A program made the translations under genes and the position numbers. From Pseudomonadota bacterium (GTDB lineage: Bacteria > Pseudomonadota > Alphaproteobacteria > Rhizobiales > Hyphomicrobiaceae), in contig JAFECG010000018.1 of NCBI GenBank assembly GCA_018242215.1, positions 62,001 to 126,000 on the forward strand: a stretch of 64,000 nucleotides of DNA, written 5' to 3'. Shown in pieces: positions 34,492 to 44,209 of this stretch. How positions within the stretch are numbered: position 1 is the stretch's first letter; each line of letters starts with the position of its first letter. The notes beneath the pieces are model-generated. The model ran no database searches. It saw nothing but the letters and a program-made list of their open reading frames with translations, and was not told the DNA's origin.

Positions 34492-35907
34492 ATGATTCGC
34501 GCGACGTCGTTCGAAGGAAAATCAGTTGCCGTCTTTGGGCTAGGCGCGTCCGGGATCGCGGCCGCCGAAGCTTTGCGCGATGGCGGGGCCCGGGTCGCGG
34601 CCTGGGATGATGGCGTCGCCGCGCGCGACGCCGCGATCGCGAAGGACATTCCGCTCGTCGACTTGAACGTCGCGGATTGGTCCGGCTTTTCGGCGCTCGT
34701 GCTCACGCCCGGGGTGCCGTTGACGCATCCAGCGCCGCATTGGACGGTTATGCGCGCTCAGGACAATGGTGTCGCAATCATCGGCGACATCGAGATCTTT
34801 GCGCGCGAGCGGGCATTGCATGCCCCCGGGGCTCCCTTCATCGCGATCACCGGGACGAACGGCAAGTCGACGACGACGGCCCTCATTGCGCATATCCTTC
34901 GCCATGCCGGGCAGGATGTTCAGATGGGCGGTAACATCGGCCGGCCCATTCTGACGCTCGAGCCGCCGGAGCCGGGGCGATTTCACGTTATCGAAATGTC
35001 CTCGTTTCAGATCGATCTGACGCCGACGCTCGGGCCGACCATCGGCGTGATGCTGAATGTCACGCCGGATCATCTCGACCGGCATGGAACGATCGAGCAT
35101 TACGCCGGGATCAAAGAGCGTGTCGTCCTCGGGGGCGACATCGCCGCCGTCGGTATCGATGACGAGTACGGGCTCGCGATGCTGAGAAGGCGGATCAATA
35201 TCGGACCGGTCGTCGCTTTCAGCGCGGAGAAATCGATCGCGCCGGGCTATAGCCTGCTCGATGACACGGTCGTCTGCAGCAACCGCGAGGGCCTCGCGGT
35301 GAAGCTCGGATCGCTCAAAGGAATTTCGACGCTCCGTGGCAAGCATAACGGTCAGAATGCGCTCGGCGCGGTCGCGGCCGTTCGCGAGTGTCTGAGCGCA
35401 CTCGGGCGCTCCACCGATATCGACTGGCAGGGCGCGCTGTCGTCATTTCCGGGCTTGCCGCACCGCATGGAAGAGATCGGCCGCATCGGCAAGGTGCTCT
35501 TCGTCAACGACAGCAAGGCGACGAATGCCGACTCGACGGAAAAGGCACTTTTATCGTTTCCCCGCGATGTCTACTGGATCGTCGGCGGCAAACCGAAAGC
35601 GGGGGGCATCGCGAGTCTTTCCCCTTATTTTGGGGGCATTTCCCGAGCGTATCTCATCGGGGAGTCCATGGAGGAATTTGCGGCCACCCTCGACGGCAAG
35701 GTTCCGTTCGAGCGCAGCGGCACGCTCGATGCTGCGGTTTGGGCGGCATCGACGGCAGCGCAGGCAAGCGAGGGGGCTGAGCCGGTGGTGCTTTTGTCGC
35801 CTGCGTGCGCGAGTTACGATCAGTTTCGTAATTTCGAGGTGCGCGGCGATTGTTTTCGCGGTCTTGTCGCCTCGCTGCCGGGCATCGAGATCCGGGCGAC
35901 GCCATGA
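34492..35907 (+). CDS. murD: UDP-MurNAc-L-Ala:D-glutamate ligase MurD
   Basis: 471 residues from the ATG at 34492; a TTG nine bases earlier is an alternative. A Rossmann-like N-terminus (VAVFGLGASGIAAAEALRDG) is followed by the ATP loop ITGTNGKSTTTALIAHIL, by VIEMSSFQIDLTPTLGPTIG, and by GLPHRMEEIGRIGKVLFVND. It adds D-glutamate in the cytoplasm. The stop overlaps the ftsW start by four bases. Confidence 0.97.
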   Translation: MIRATSFEGKSVAVFGLGASGIAAAEALRDGGARVAAWDDGVAARDAAIAKDIPLVDLNVADWSGFSALVLTPGVPLTHPAPHWTVMRAQDNGVAIIGDIEIFARERALHAPGAPFIAITGTNGKSTTTALIAHILRHAGQDVQMGGNIGRPILTLEPPEPGRFHVIEMSSFQIDLTPTLGPTIGVMLNVTPDHLDRHGTIEHYAGIKERVVLGGDIAAVGIDDEYGLAMLRRRINIGPVVAFSAEKSIAPGYSLLDDTVVCSNREGLAVKLGSLKGISTLRGKHNGQNALGAVAAVRECLSALGRSTDIDWQGALSSFPGLPHRMEEIGRIGKVLFVNDSKATNADSTEKALLSFPRDVYWIVGGKPKAGGIASLSPYFGGISRAYLIGESMEEFAATLDGKVPFERSGTLDAAVWAASTAAQASEGAEPVVLLSPACASYDQFRNFEVRGDCFRGLVASLPGIEIRATP

Positions 35908-37085
35908 AGCTCTCGCGCGCCGATCGCAGCCTTCTCGCGGAATGGTCTTTCACGATCGACCGGGGTTTGCTGTTCGCGCTTCTGTCGCTCATCGTCATCG
36001 GCATTCTGCTTTCGGTTGCCGCGTCTCCAGCGGTGGCTTTGAAAAAGGGATTGCCAACCTATTACTTCGTCGAGCGGCACGTGTTTTTCGCCGCAGTCGG
36101 CACGATCCTGATGTTCGTCATCTCGTTCTTTTCACCGGCCGGTGTCAGGCGGCTCGCGGCGGCACTGTTTCTCGTTTCCGTTGCCGGGATGGTCGGCGTG
36201 CTCTTTTCGGGCAGCGAAATCAACGGTGCGCAGCGGTGGCTGGCTTTCCGCAGCTATTCGATCCAGCCATCGGAGTTCGCAAAGCCCGCTTTCATCGTCA
36301 TCATCGCATGGCTGTTCGGCGAAGCTGCATCGCGAAGCGACATGCCGGCGTTGCCGTTCGCGCTCATCCTGTGGGCGATTTTCGGTGCGATCCTCGTCTC
36401 GCAGCCTGACGTCGGACAGACCGTGCTGATCAGTACCACGGCCGGGCTCATCTACCTGCTTGCGGGGCTGCCGGTGATTGGCGCCGCCATCCTGGTGCTG
36501 CTCGGCAGCGGGGGCATGTGGATGGCATATATCTATTTCCCGCACGTACAATCGCGGTTCGACAAGTTTTTCGGTTCTGCGCCGCTTGAAAGCTCGCAGG
36601 CCGGCCGAGCCATTCAATCGTTTACGGAAGGCGGACTGTTCGGGCGCGGTCCGGGCGAGGGCGTGATCAAGTCCGTGCTGCCCGATGCGCACACGGACTA
36701 TATTTTTGCCGTCATCGGCGAAGAATACGGAGCCGTCGCGTGCATTGCGCTTCTCGGCGTCTACGCCTTCATTGTTACGCGGGCGTTGCGGCGGGCGGCC
36801 GCTGAGCCGAATGCCGCTGACAGGCTCGCAATCCAGGGTCTCGCGCTCGTCTTCGGGCTGCAATCCTTGATCAATATGGGTGTGAACATCGGCCTCTTGC
36901 CCCCGAAGGGCATGACGCTGCCGTTCATTTCGGCGGGCGGGTCGTCGATGCTGGCGCTGTCGATTACTGCGGGAATGCTGCTTGCGCTGACACGATGGCG
37001 GCCCGATCCACAGCGCCTCAAAAAGCCGCGCTGGATTCCGGCGATCGAGGACGTACAAATCGGAGGGCAAACTCCAACACGATGA
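35904..37085 (+). CDS. ftsW: septal peptidoglycan polymerase FtsW (SEDS family)
   Basis: 393 residues from the ATG that overlaps the murD stop (ATGA). About ten membrane helices are visible. SEDS signatures include NGAQRWLAFRSYSIQPSEFA, the Asp-containing QPDVGQTVLISTTAGLIYLL, and the loop SAPLESSQAGRAIQSFTEGG before GRGPGEGVIKSVLPDAHTDY. It polymerises lipid II at the division site together with FtsI. The extra N-terminal residues that an earlier start would give fall inside murD and are not needed. Confidence 0.97.
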   Translation: MKLSRADRSLLAEWSFTIDRGLLFALLSLIVIGILLSVAASPAVALKKGLPTYYFVERHVFFAAVGTILMFVISFFSPAGVRRLAAALFLVSVAGMVGVLFSGSEINGAQRWLAFRSYSIQPSEFAKPAFIVIIAWLFGEAASRSDMPALPFALILWAIFGAILVSQPDVGQTVLISTTAGLIYLLAGLPVIGAAILVLLGSGGMWMAYIYFPHVQSRFDKFFGSAPLESSQAGRAIQSFTEGGLFGRGPGEGVIKSVLPDAHTDYIFAVIGEEYGAVACIALLGVYAFIVTRALRRAAAEPNAADRLAIQGLALVFGLQSLINMGVNIGLLPPKGMTLPFISAGGSSMLALSITAGMLLALTRWRPDPQRLKKPRWIPAIEDVQIGGQTPTR

Positions 37086-37095
37086 GCAAGATGTA

Positions 37096-38223
37096 ATGGC
37101 AGGCGCGCGATCGATCATGCTTGCCGCGGGGGGAACGGGCGGACATCTCTTTCCGGCGTTCGCTCTGGCTGAAGAATTGAAGCGTCGCGATATCGTCGTC
37201 GATCTGATGACGGACATGCGGGGCGATCGCTATGGCGGCGGATTTCCGGCGCGTGACGTTTATCAAGTTCCGTCGGCGACTTTGGCGTCGCGTTCGCCTG
37301 CCGAGATCGCGAAGACGATGCTGGCGTTGGCCCGCGGAACAAAGGCGGCCTTCGGAATTCTGGGCCGCGTGAAGCCGGCGGCGGTCATCGGGTTTGGAGG
37401 GTATCCGACCTATCCGCCGCTCGTCGCTGCGAGGCTCAGAGGCATTCGGACGGCTATTCACGAGCAGAACGCCGTGCTGGGGCGAGCGAACAAGCTTCTC
37501 GCCAGGCAGGTCACGGCGATTGCCACGTCATTCGAACGCACAAAGTTCATCGATGACAAGCTTGCCGAAAAGGCCGTACTGACGGGAAATCCGGTGCGTC
37601 AGGCCGTGATGGACGAGGCTGCACGCTCTTACGAACCTCCGACGGCAGACGGCGTCATTCGGCTTCTCATTTTCGGCGGGAGCCAGGGCGCGCGATTTTT
37701 TTCCGATACCGTGCCGCTCGCACTTTTTGCACTTCCCGATGATATCCGGTCGCGTCTCCGCGTCGTTCAGCAGGCACGCGAGGAGGACATCGAGCGGGTC
37801 AGCGATGCCTATTCGGAAGCCAATATCAGCGCCGAGATCGCGCCGTTTTTCGCCGATCTTCCGGCTCGGATGGCGGCCGCGCATCTTGTGATCGGCCGGG
37901 CGGGAGCCTCGACGGTTGCGGAACTGACGGTGATGGGGCGGCCATCCATTCTGGTACCTTTGCCGCATGCGCTCGACAACGATCAGCTGAACAATGCCCG
38001 GCGCCTTGCCGAATCAGGAGGGGCGTGGTGCATCGAACAGCGAAATCTGTCTCCGGAACGCCTCGCGGACGAATTGGAAAAGCTGCTTCCGGTACCGGAC
38101 GCTCTTGCAGCGGCCGCCAAGGCGGCTAAAACCGCGGGGCGCCCCGATGCCGTCCGGAATTTAGCCGATTTTACGCTGGCTTTAGCAGAAGGGCGTAAAT
38201 TGGATACGGGGCGTGAGCATTGA
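37096..38223 (+). CDS. murG: lipid II synthase MurG
   Basis: 375 residues of glycosyltransferase family 28. The N-terminal glycine loop AAGGTGGHLFPAFALAEELK, GFGGYPTYPPLVAARL, IHEQNAVLGRANKLLA and the acceptor/UDP-sugar region GRAGASTVAELTVMGRPSI are all typical. It adds N-acetylglucosamine to lipid I on the cytoplasmic face of the membrane. It begins ten bases after ftsW. Confidence 0.97.
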   Translation: MAGARSIMLAAGGTGGHLFPAFALAEELKRRDIVVDLMTDMRGDRYGGGFPARDVYQVPSATLASRSPAEIAKTMLALARGTKAAFGILGRVKPAAVIGFGGYPTYPPLVAARLRGIRTAIHEQNAVLGRANKLLARQVTAIATSFERTKFIDDKLAEKAVLTGNPVRQAVMDEAARSYEPPTADGVIRLLIFGGSQGARFFSDTVPLALFALPDDIRSRLRVVQQAREEDIERVSDAYSEANISAEIAPFFADLPARMAAAHLVIGRAGASTVAELTVMGRPSILVPLPHALDNDQLNNARRLAESGGAWCIEQRNLSPERLADELEKLLPVPDALAAAAKAAKTAGRPDAVRNLADFTLALAEGRKLDTGREH

Positions 38224-38282
38224 GGGATTTGCATCTTGTCGAGCCGACGCGCGCGTTAGAGACATCGAAGGATTTTCCATCC

Positions 38283-39719
38283 ATGCAAATGCCGCGCGAT
38301 ATCGGACCATTTCATATCATCGGCATCGGCGGCATCGGCATGAGCGCCATCGCCGAAATTCTGGTGGCCAAGGGCTACACCGTTCAGGGCTCCGATCAGA
38401 AAGAGAACGCCAACGTCAAACGGCTCCGCGCGAAAGGCATTCGTGTTTTCGTCGGACATGATCCGGTGAACCTCATCGGCGCGCGTTACGTCGTGATCTC
38501 GACGGCAGTAAAGGCCCTAAATCCGGAACTCGTTGCGGCGCGGCAAAAGGGATTGACGGTCATCCGGCGTGCGGAAATGCTTGCCGAACTGATGCGGCTT
38601 TATTCGACGATCTCTGTCACCGGCACGCATGGCAAAACGACGACGACGTCGCTTCTCTCGCACATCTTCACCGAGGCGGGCGAAGAGCCGACAGTCATCA
38701 CGGGCGGCATCATCAACGCGTGGGGTTCGAACGCGCGGCTCGGGCAGGGCAAATGGATGATCGTCGAGGCCGACGAGAGCGATGGCACCTTCACGCGATT
38801 GCCGACTGAAATCGGCATCGTCACCAATATCGATCCCGAGCATCTCGATTATTTCGGCTCGGTCGAAGCCATGCACCGGGAATACGAAGCCTTTCTGCGC
38901 AACATCCCATTTTTCGGTCTGGCGGTCGCGTGCATCGATCATCCGGTCGTGCGCGAGATGGTGCAGCATCTCAATCTGCGTGCCGATGGCCGCCGGTTGC
39001 TGACTTACGGTCAGAGCGATGATGCCGATCTTCGGCTGACGTCGGTTCGCATCGTCGGCAATACAACGCATTTCGATGCGACGCTCGCGGCTCGCGTCAA
39101 AGGCGGGGCGCGGGTCCTCCAGGATTGGGCGGTGCCAATTCCCGGCGCGCACAACGCACTCAATGCTCTGGCGGCAATTGCGGTGGCGACGCACGCGGGC
39201 TTGCCTGATGCCAAGGTCAAGGCGGCGATGGCCGGGTTTTCGGGCGTCAAGCGACGGTTCCAGTTCACGGGAGAATGGAACGGGGTGTCGATCTACGACG
39301 ACTACGGGCATCATCCTGCCGAGATCGCGGCCGTGCTTGCGGCGGCGCGCGGGGGCACCAAAGGCCGTGTGATCGCCATCGTCGAACCACATCGTTACAC
39401 CCGCGTGCGGGATCTCATGGACGAATTCGCACGCTGCTTCAAAGATGCCGACAGTGTTCTCGTAGCGCCGCTTTACACGGCGGGCGAGAACCCGATTGCC
39501 GGAATCGATAGTCGCGCGCTTGCCGAGCGCATCGGGACCGTCGGCAATCGTCCGGCGGAGGCTGTCGACGATCCGAGTCTTCTCGCACCCGCGATCAGGC
39601 GTATTGCGGGGCCGGGCGATCTCGTCATCTGTCTCGGCGCCGGCAATTCGACCGAGTGGGCAAATGCGCTGCCGGCGTGGCTCGCGGAGGAACCAAAGCG
39701 CATGGGGAGCGCCGGGTGA
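38283..39719 (+). CDS. murC: UDP-N-acetylmuramate:L-alanine ligase MurC
   Basis: 478 residues from the ATG at 38283, where the family usually begins ([17 protein letters not shown]). A TTG at 38220 overlapping the murG stop would add 21 residues and is less likely. The ATP loop is [29 protein letters not shown]-like residues ([15 protein letters not shown]) and the catalytic [20 protein letters not shown] are present. It adds the first amino acid, L-alanine, to UDP-MurNAc. Its stop overlaps the murB start. Confidence 0.97.
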   Translation: MQMPRDIGPFHIIGIGGIGMSAIAEILVAKGYTVQGSDQKENANVKRLRAKGIRVFVGHDPVNLIGARYVVISTAVKALNPELVAARQKGLTVIRRAEMLAELMRLYSTISVTGTHGKTTTTSLLSHIFTEAGEEPTVITGGIINAWGSNARLGQGKWMIVEADESDGTFTRLPTEIGIVTNIDPEHLDYFGSVEAMHREYEAFLRNIPFFGLAVACIDHPVVREMVQHLNLRADGRRLLTYGQSDDADLRLTSVRIVGNTTHFDATLAARVKGGARVLQDWAVPIPGAHNALNALAAIAVATHAGLPDAKVKAAMAGFSGVKRRFQFTGEWNGVSIYDDYGHHPAEIAAVLAAARGGTKGRVIAIVEPHRYTRVRDLMDEFARCFKDADSVLVAPLYTAGENPIAGIDSRALAERIGTVGNRPAEAVDDPSLLAPAIRRIAGPGDLVICLGAGNSTEWANALPAWLAEEPKRMGSAG

Positions 39720-40693
39720 TGTTCGCGGACATCACCGCAGAACTCAAAGCGGCGATGCCGGAGCTTCGCGGCAAGCTCAGTGCGAATGCGTCGCTTGCGG
39801 ATGTCACGTGGTTTCGCGTCGGCGGTCCAGCGCAGGTGCTGTTCATTCCGGCGGACGAAGCCGATCTCGCGTACTTTTTCAGGCACAAGCCGAGTGATCT
39901 TCCGACCTACGTTATCGGTCTTGGCTCGAACCTGCTCGTGCGGGACGGCGGTGTGCCGGGTGTGGTCGCCCGGCTCGGACGCGGTTTTTCCGAAATCAAC
40001 GTCGAGGACGGGCTTCGGCTGCGCGTGGGCACGGCCGTTCCCGATGTGAAGGTTGCGCGGGCTGCGGCGGATGCCGGCATTCGCGGGCTTGCGTTCTATC
40101 GCGGGATTCCGGGGTCCATCGGTGGCGCGTTGCGCATGAATGCCGGTGCACACGGACGCGAGACGAAGGATTGTCTGGTCGGCGCCCGCGCGGTGGATCC
40201 GAATGGGATCGTTCATGTGCTTTCGCTCGCCGACATGGGGTTCACCTATCGGCATTCCGAAATTCCGAAGGATTGGATTTTTACCGAGGCGACGTTCGCT
40301 GGTGAGCCGGGCGAGTCTGCAGAAATCCTGAAAGAAATGGATGAGGTCGCGGAGTATCGCGAGAAGAATCAGCCGATCAAAGAGCGCACGGGCGGATCGA
40401 CTTTCAAGAACCCGCCGGGTCATAGCGCGTGGAAACTCGTCGATCAGGCGGGATGTCGGGGATTCCGCGTCGGCGGCGCGAAAGTTTCCGAGATGCACTG
40501 CAATTTCCTGATCAACGACAATCAGGCGACCGGCGAAGACGTCGAAACGCTCGGCGAGACGGTGCGCGCGCGTGTCCGCGAAACATCCGGTATCACGCTC
40601 GATTGGGAAATCATCCGGCTCGGCGTTCCGCAGCCCGGGCGTCCCGTCGGGGAAGCCTTGGCAATCGCACGCGCAGATGCTGAACAGCGCTGA
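39719..40693 (+). CDS. murB: UDP-N-acetylenolpyruvoylglucosamine reductase MurB
   Basis: 324 residues from the ATG at 39719, joined to the murC stop as TGATG. FAD-binding segments are [16 protein letters not shown] and [17 protein letters not shown]; the catalytic Ser lies in [20 protein letters not shown], the short type II form. It reduces enolpyruvyl-UDP-GlcNAc to UDP-MurNAc with NADPH. The cluster is interrupted after this gene by 210 bases of repeat-like sequence before ddl. Confidence 0.97.
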   Translation: MFADITAELKAAMPELRGKLSANASLADVTWFRVGGPAQVLFIPADEADLAYFFRHKPSDLPTYVIGLGSNLLVRDGGVPGVVARLGRGFSEINVEDGLRLRVGTAVPDVKVARAAADAGIRGLAFYRGIPGSIGGALRMNAGAHGRETKDCLVGARAVDPNGIVHVLSLADMGFTYRHSEIPKDWIFTEATFAGEPGESAEILKEMDEVAEYREKNQPIKERTGGSTFKNPPGHSAWKLVDQAGCRGFRVGGAKVSEMHCNFLINDNQATGEDVETLGETVRARVRETSGITLDWEIIRLGVPQPGRPVGEALAIARADAEQR

Positions 40694-40740
40694 TGCGATG
40701 GATCGTCTTATTTGCGCTCCGACACCTGACCAACACGTGT

Positions 40741-40862
40741 TTTCCCACTCCCCCTCGAAGGGTGAGGGCAAAGAAGGACGGACGAGTTTCGAAATTTTCG
40801 CCCAGATCGCCACACCGCCCCCGACTCCGCCCCGTGAAGGGGAGGGGAGAAGCGGTGGAGAG
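40741..40862. repeat. repeat-like palindromic element between murB and ddl
   Basis: The left end, with CCCACTCCCCCTCGAAGGG then TGAGGG, and the right end, with CCCCGTGAAGGGGAGGGG, are imperfect inverted copies of one another and each folds on itself. Intergenic blocks of the form CTCCCC...GGGGAG are scattered as repeats in many high-GC proteobacterial genomes. It is the only long spacer between murC and ftsA. No gene is supported in it. A copy count in the genome would settle whether it is a repeat. Confidence 0.5.
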
Positions 40863-40903
40863 CATCGTCGTTCAGGCCATCTCCTAAATTCAAAGAGCCA
40901 GAC

Positions 40904-41857
40904 ATGAACACACTCGGCCCGGTCCCTGCGCGTACGCGCCATCACGTCGCCGTTCTGAAGGGTGGGCTTTCCGCCGAGCGCGAGGTCAGCCTAAATTCAG
41001 GCGCCGCCGTTGGTGAAGCGCTTCTGCAGGAAGGCTACACGGTTACAGAGATCGACGTCGACCGCGATCTTGGAAGCAAATTGCAGGAGCTAAAACCCGA
41101 CGTCTGCTTCAATGCGCTTCACGGCAAGTTCGGAGAAGACGGCTGCGTCCAAGGATTGCTGGAATTGCTTGGCATTCCCTACACGCACTCAGGCGTGTTG
41201 GCCTCTGCGCTTGCCATGCACAAAGAGCGCGCCAAGGACGTCATGAAGCTCGCGGGTGTTCCGGTCGCGGAAGCCAAACTCGTCGCACGCGGCGAAGCGC
41301 TGGAGCACCATGTGATGGCCGCGCCGTATGTCGTGAAGCCCCTGACGGAGGGCTCAAGCGTTGGCGTCGTGATCGTGCCGCCAGGCGCCGAGCGTCCGCC
41401 CAATTCGATCGCCGCAGGGGGACCTCTCGACGAAATCGTGATGGTCGAACGCTATATCGCCGGACGCGAAATCACCTGTGCGGTGATTGGCGATTTTGTG
41501 ACGGATATCATCGAGATCGTGCCGCTTCGCGGCCTCGCGTTCTACGACTATGAGGCCAAATACGCACCCGGCGGTTCAAAGCATGAGCTGCCTGCACAAC
41601 TTTTACCGGATGTTTACCAGTCAGTCCGTTCCTTAACGTTAAGGGCGCATCAAGCTTTGGGCTGTCGCGGCGTATCGCGGGCCGACTTCCGCTACGACGA
41701 TACGGCCAGCGGGACGGGCGAGCTGATCTGCCTCGAAGTCAATACTCAGCCGGGCATGACGGGGACTTCCCTGGTGCCCGAGCTGGCGGGGTATGCCGGC
41801 TGGTCGTTCGGTGACCTCGTCCGATGGATGGTCGAGGACGCGAGTTGCAACAGGTAG
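40904..41857 (+). CDS. ddl: D-alanine:D-alanine ligase
   Basis: 317 residues with an ATP-grasp fold. The N-terminal loop VAVLKGGLSAEREVSLNSG binds substrate; CFNALHGKFGEDGCVQGLLE, VVKPLTEGSSVGVVIV and the metal-binding LEVNTQPGMTGTSLVPELA complete the active site. The dipeptide it makes is used by MurF upstream. Its last 34 bases overlap the ftsQ start. The in-frame sequence CTTAACGTTAAG at 41633-41644 is a palindrome but lies within coding sequence. Confidence 0.97.
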   Translation: MNTLGPVPARTRHHVAVLKGGLSAEREVSLNSGAAVGEALLQEGYTVTEIDVDRDLGSKLQELKPDVCFNALHGKFGEDGCVQGLLELLGIPYTHSGVLASALAMHKERAKDVMKLAGVPVAEAKLVARGEALEHHVMAAPYVVKPLTEGSSVGVVIVPPGAERPPNSIAAGGPLDEIVMVERYIAGREITCAVIGDFVTDIIEIVPLRGLAFYDYEAKYAPGGSKHELPAQLLPDVYQSVRSLTLRAHQALGCRGVSRADFRYDDTASGTGELICLEVNTQPGMTGTSLVPELAGYAGWSFGDLVRWMVEDASCNR

Positions 41858-42846
41858 AGAGCAAGCATCGGTTCTGGTGGCGGGCTGCACATGATGCGCC
41901 AACGCCGGAGCCCGAGGCTGCTCGTTGGGTGACGCCGTCCGAACCTGCGACGCGCGGGGGACGTGCCGCAGCGCCCACTGCCAAACGCGCAAAATTGAAA
42001 TTACAGATTCCACGCGGGGAACGGCGATTTCGCAGGTCGCGACGCGGGCGGCGCTGGGTCATGCCATCACTAATCGTTGCAGGGATTGCCGTGACGACGG
42101 GAGTTGCAGCCTATGCGCTGCCTCTGGATCAACTCAGAGCCATCGACGTCTCGGGTAAGATCAACGACCTCATGATTGCTGCTGGCTTCGGGATCGATCA
42201 GGTGAACGTTTCGGGGCAGCACTACACGGCCGATTCCGATGTATTCGACGCATTGGACCTGACCAACGTGAAAACTTTTGCGGCGTTCGATTCCGATGCG
42301 GCGCTCAAGCGGATCGAGCGAATTCCGTGGGTCGACACGGCGCAGCTGACGCGCGTCTATCCGGGGACGCTCGACATCGTGGTTCACGAGCGCATTCCTG
42401 CCTTCATCTGGACGCGGGGCGAAACGAATTATCTCGTTGATGCGACTGGACGCACGCTCGGGCCGATGCCCGTCGCGAGTTCCTGGAACTTGCCGCGCGT
42501 CGTCGGCGAGGGCGCGGATAGCGAAGCCATCCTGATGCTTTCGGCCCTGCGCCAGTATCCACGTATCGAACACGAATATGCCTATGGCGAACGCGTTGCC
42601 GAGCGGCGTTGGCGCGTCGTTCTCAAGAACGGCACGGCGCTGGATCTCGCCGCGGATCGCGAGATCGAAGGATTCCAAGAGATTGCCAATACGGCTGCAG
42701 TGCTGCCCGCTCTGACGGGAAAACCCATGATCATCGATGTTCGCACGCCCGGACGCATCGCGATGCGTCCGGTGACGCAAACATCCGTCCGAACGTCTTC
42801 TCTCGCGGGTGCCGGGATGACTTCTGTCGCCTCGGCGCAGCAGTAG
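41824..42846 (+). CDS. ftsQ: cell division protein FtsQ
   Basis: 340 residues from the ATG at 41824, which overlaps ddl by 34 bases; a TTG at 41845 would shorten the overlap. A basic cytoplasmic tail of about 75 residues (RGERRFRRSRRGRRW) is followed by a membrane helix (MPSLIVAGIAVTTGVAAYAL), a POTRA domain (IDQVNVSGQHYTADSDVFDA), and the FtsQ core with IERIPWVDTAQLTRVYPGTL. FtsQ connects early and late divisome proteins in the periplasm. The tail is long, as in many alphaproteobacteria. Confidence 0.95.
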   Translation: MDGRGRELQQVESKHRFWWRAAHDAPTPEPEAARWVTPSEPATRGGRAAAPTAKRAKLKLQIPRGERRFRRSRRGRRWVMPSLIVAGIAVTTGVAAYALPLDQLRAIDVSGKINDLMIAAGFGIDQVNVSGQHYTADSDVFDALDLTNVKTFAAFDSDAALKRIERIPWVDTAQLTRVYPGTLDIVVHERIPAFIWTRGETNYLVDATGRTLGPMPVASSWNLPRVVGEGADSEAILMLSALRQYPRIEHEYAYGERVAERRWRVVLKNGTALDLAADREIEGFQEIANTAAVLPALTGKPMIIDVRTPGRIAMRPVTQTSVRTSSLAGAGMTSVASAQQ

Positions 42847-42856
42847 GGAGGCTTTT

Positions 42857-44113
42857 ATGGCGGATCGGCGCAGCTATAGAACCTTCGGGCTCCTCGACAT
42901 CGGCACGAGCAAGACGGTTGCCGCGGTCATCGTTGCTGAATACGTCGCTGGCCAACAGCAGCCTTCGCTACGGCTTGCTGGCCTTGGCATGCAGCGCTCG
43001 AAGGGCGTGAAGGCCGGTGTTTTGACGGATCTCGATGAAGCCGAGTCCGTCGTTCGCGGTGTCATCGGGAACGCCGAGCGTGCGGCAGGAATCTCCGTCG
43101 GCGGCTTTACGCTGTCGGTCGCCGCAGGGCGGATCTCGTCGTTGCATTGTACGGCGCGGGCCGAGGTCGAGACCGGCAACGTAACGGAAGACGATCTGGC
43201 GCGGCTCGTGTCGGCGGGTGAAAACTATGCCGAGCGTAATGGACGCACGCTACTCCATCTCAATCATCTGGGTTACGAGGTCGATGGTGCAGGCGGCATC
43301 CGTGATCCGCTCGGCCTTTCAGCGCGCCGGCTTTCGGCGGGGTTGCATGCGGTAACGGCCGACGAAGCACCGCTGCGCAACCTGCTGGTCCTCATCGATC
43401 GGTGCTATGCCGGTTGCGACGGCCTCGTGGCGGCGCCCTACGCGAGCGCGCTTGCGGCGACGACAGCCGAAGAGCGGCAGTTCGGTGTGACATGCATCGA
43501 TTTCGGTGCCGGAACGACGTCGATTTCACTGTTCGCTGACGGGCGTTTCACGGGCACTGACGTGATCCCAGTCGGCAGTCAGCACATCACTTACGACATC
43601 GCGAAGGCGTTGCAGACGCCACTCGCCGAAGCCGAGCGAATCAAAACGCTTTATGGCACACTGATCAAAGCCCAGTCCGACGAGCACGAATCGTTTTCCT
43701 ATCCGATCGCGGGTGAGGAAGACGACGGGAGCTACGAAACCAGCAGGGCGCGGCTCACGGATATCATCCGACCGCGCGTGCAACAAATCCTCGGGCTCGT
43801 GCGCGAGCGTTTGGCCCTCAATGCGGCCAGCCGCTTCGTAGGAGACAAAGTCGTTCTGACGGGCGGAGCCAGCCAACTGATCGGATTGCCGGAATTCGTC
43901 GCGAACCAGTTCGGGCGCTCGGTGCGTCTCGGGCGGCCTATGGACTTACCGGGTCTCAATGCGAGCCTTTCCGGGCCGCAGCTCGCGACGCTTTCAGGTC
44001 TTGCTATCGTCGCCGCGCGCGGCGACGGCGAACTCAGCATGGCGCGCAGTCGCAAGACGGTGACGCAAGGATATCTCGGTCGCGTCGGAACGTGGCTTAA
44101 ACGCGGGTTTTGA
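42857..44113 (+). CDS. ftsA: cell division protein FtsA
   Basis: 418 residues of the actin-like ATPase family. The phosphate loops are GLLDIGTSKTVAAVIVAE and CIDFGAGTTSISLFADGRF, and VVLTGGASQLIGLPEFVANQ is near the C-terminus. The last residues (LGRVGTWLKRGF) can form the amphipathic helix that holds FtsA on the membrane. It tethers FtsZ filaments and recruits later divisome proteins. GGAGG stands six bases before the ATG, a strong ribosome binding site. Confidence 0.97.
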   Translation: MADRRSYRTFGLLDIGTSKTVAAVIVAEYVAGQQQPSLRLAGLGMQRSKGVKAGVLTDLDEAESVVRGVIGNAERAAGISVGGFTLSVAAGRISSLHCTARAEVETGNVTEDDLARLVSAGENYAERNGRTLLHLNHLGYEVDGAGGIRDPLGLSARRLSAGLHAVTADEAPLRNLLVLIDRCYAGCDGLVAAPYASALAATTAEERQFGVTCIDFGAGTTSISLFADGRFTGTDVIPVGSQHITYDIAKALQTPLAEAERIKTLYGTLIKAQSDEHESFSYPIAGEEDDGSYETSRARLTDIIRPRVQQILGLVRERLALNAASRFVGDKVVLTGGASQLIGLPEFVANQFGRSVRLGRPMDLPGLNASLSGPQLATLSGLAIVAARGDGELSMARSRKTVTQGYLGRVGTWLKRGF

Positions 44114-44152
44114 AGACGTGTCGAAAACGGAAATGAGATCGTCGAGGCAGAC

Positions 44153-44186
44153 GGCGTGCGCGGCACAGACAATCGTGCCGCACGCC
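44153..44186 (+). other. strong hairpin between ftsA and ftsZ
   Basis: GGCGTGC (44153-44159) and GGCAC (44162-44166), with a two-base bulge between them, pair with GTGCC (44175-44179) and GCACGCC (44180-44186) around an eight-base loop. That gives 12 GC-rich pairs starting 57 bases before the ftsZ ATG. No T-run follows. It may block upstream RNA decay or tune the ratio of FtsZ to FtsA. Confidence 0.5.
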
Positions 44187-44209
44187 AAGTACACAATTTC
44201 GGGGACGCC

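Noticed and set aside
39473-40945. 490-codon minus-strand open frame across murC, murB and the repeat
   Set aside because: It covers two certain genes on the other strand and repeat-like DNA, and has no ribosome binding site or family resemblance.
41633-41644. Palindrome CTTAACGTTAAG
   Set aside because: It lies inside the ddl coding region and has only two bases between the TTAA halves, so it is not a CtrA site.
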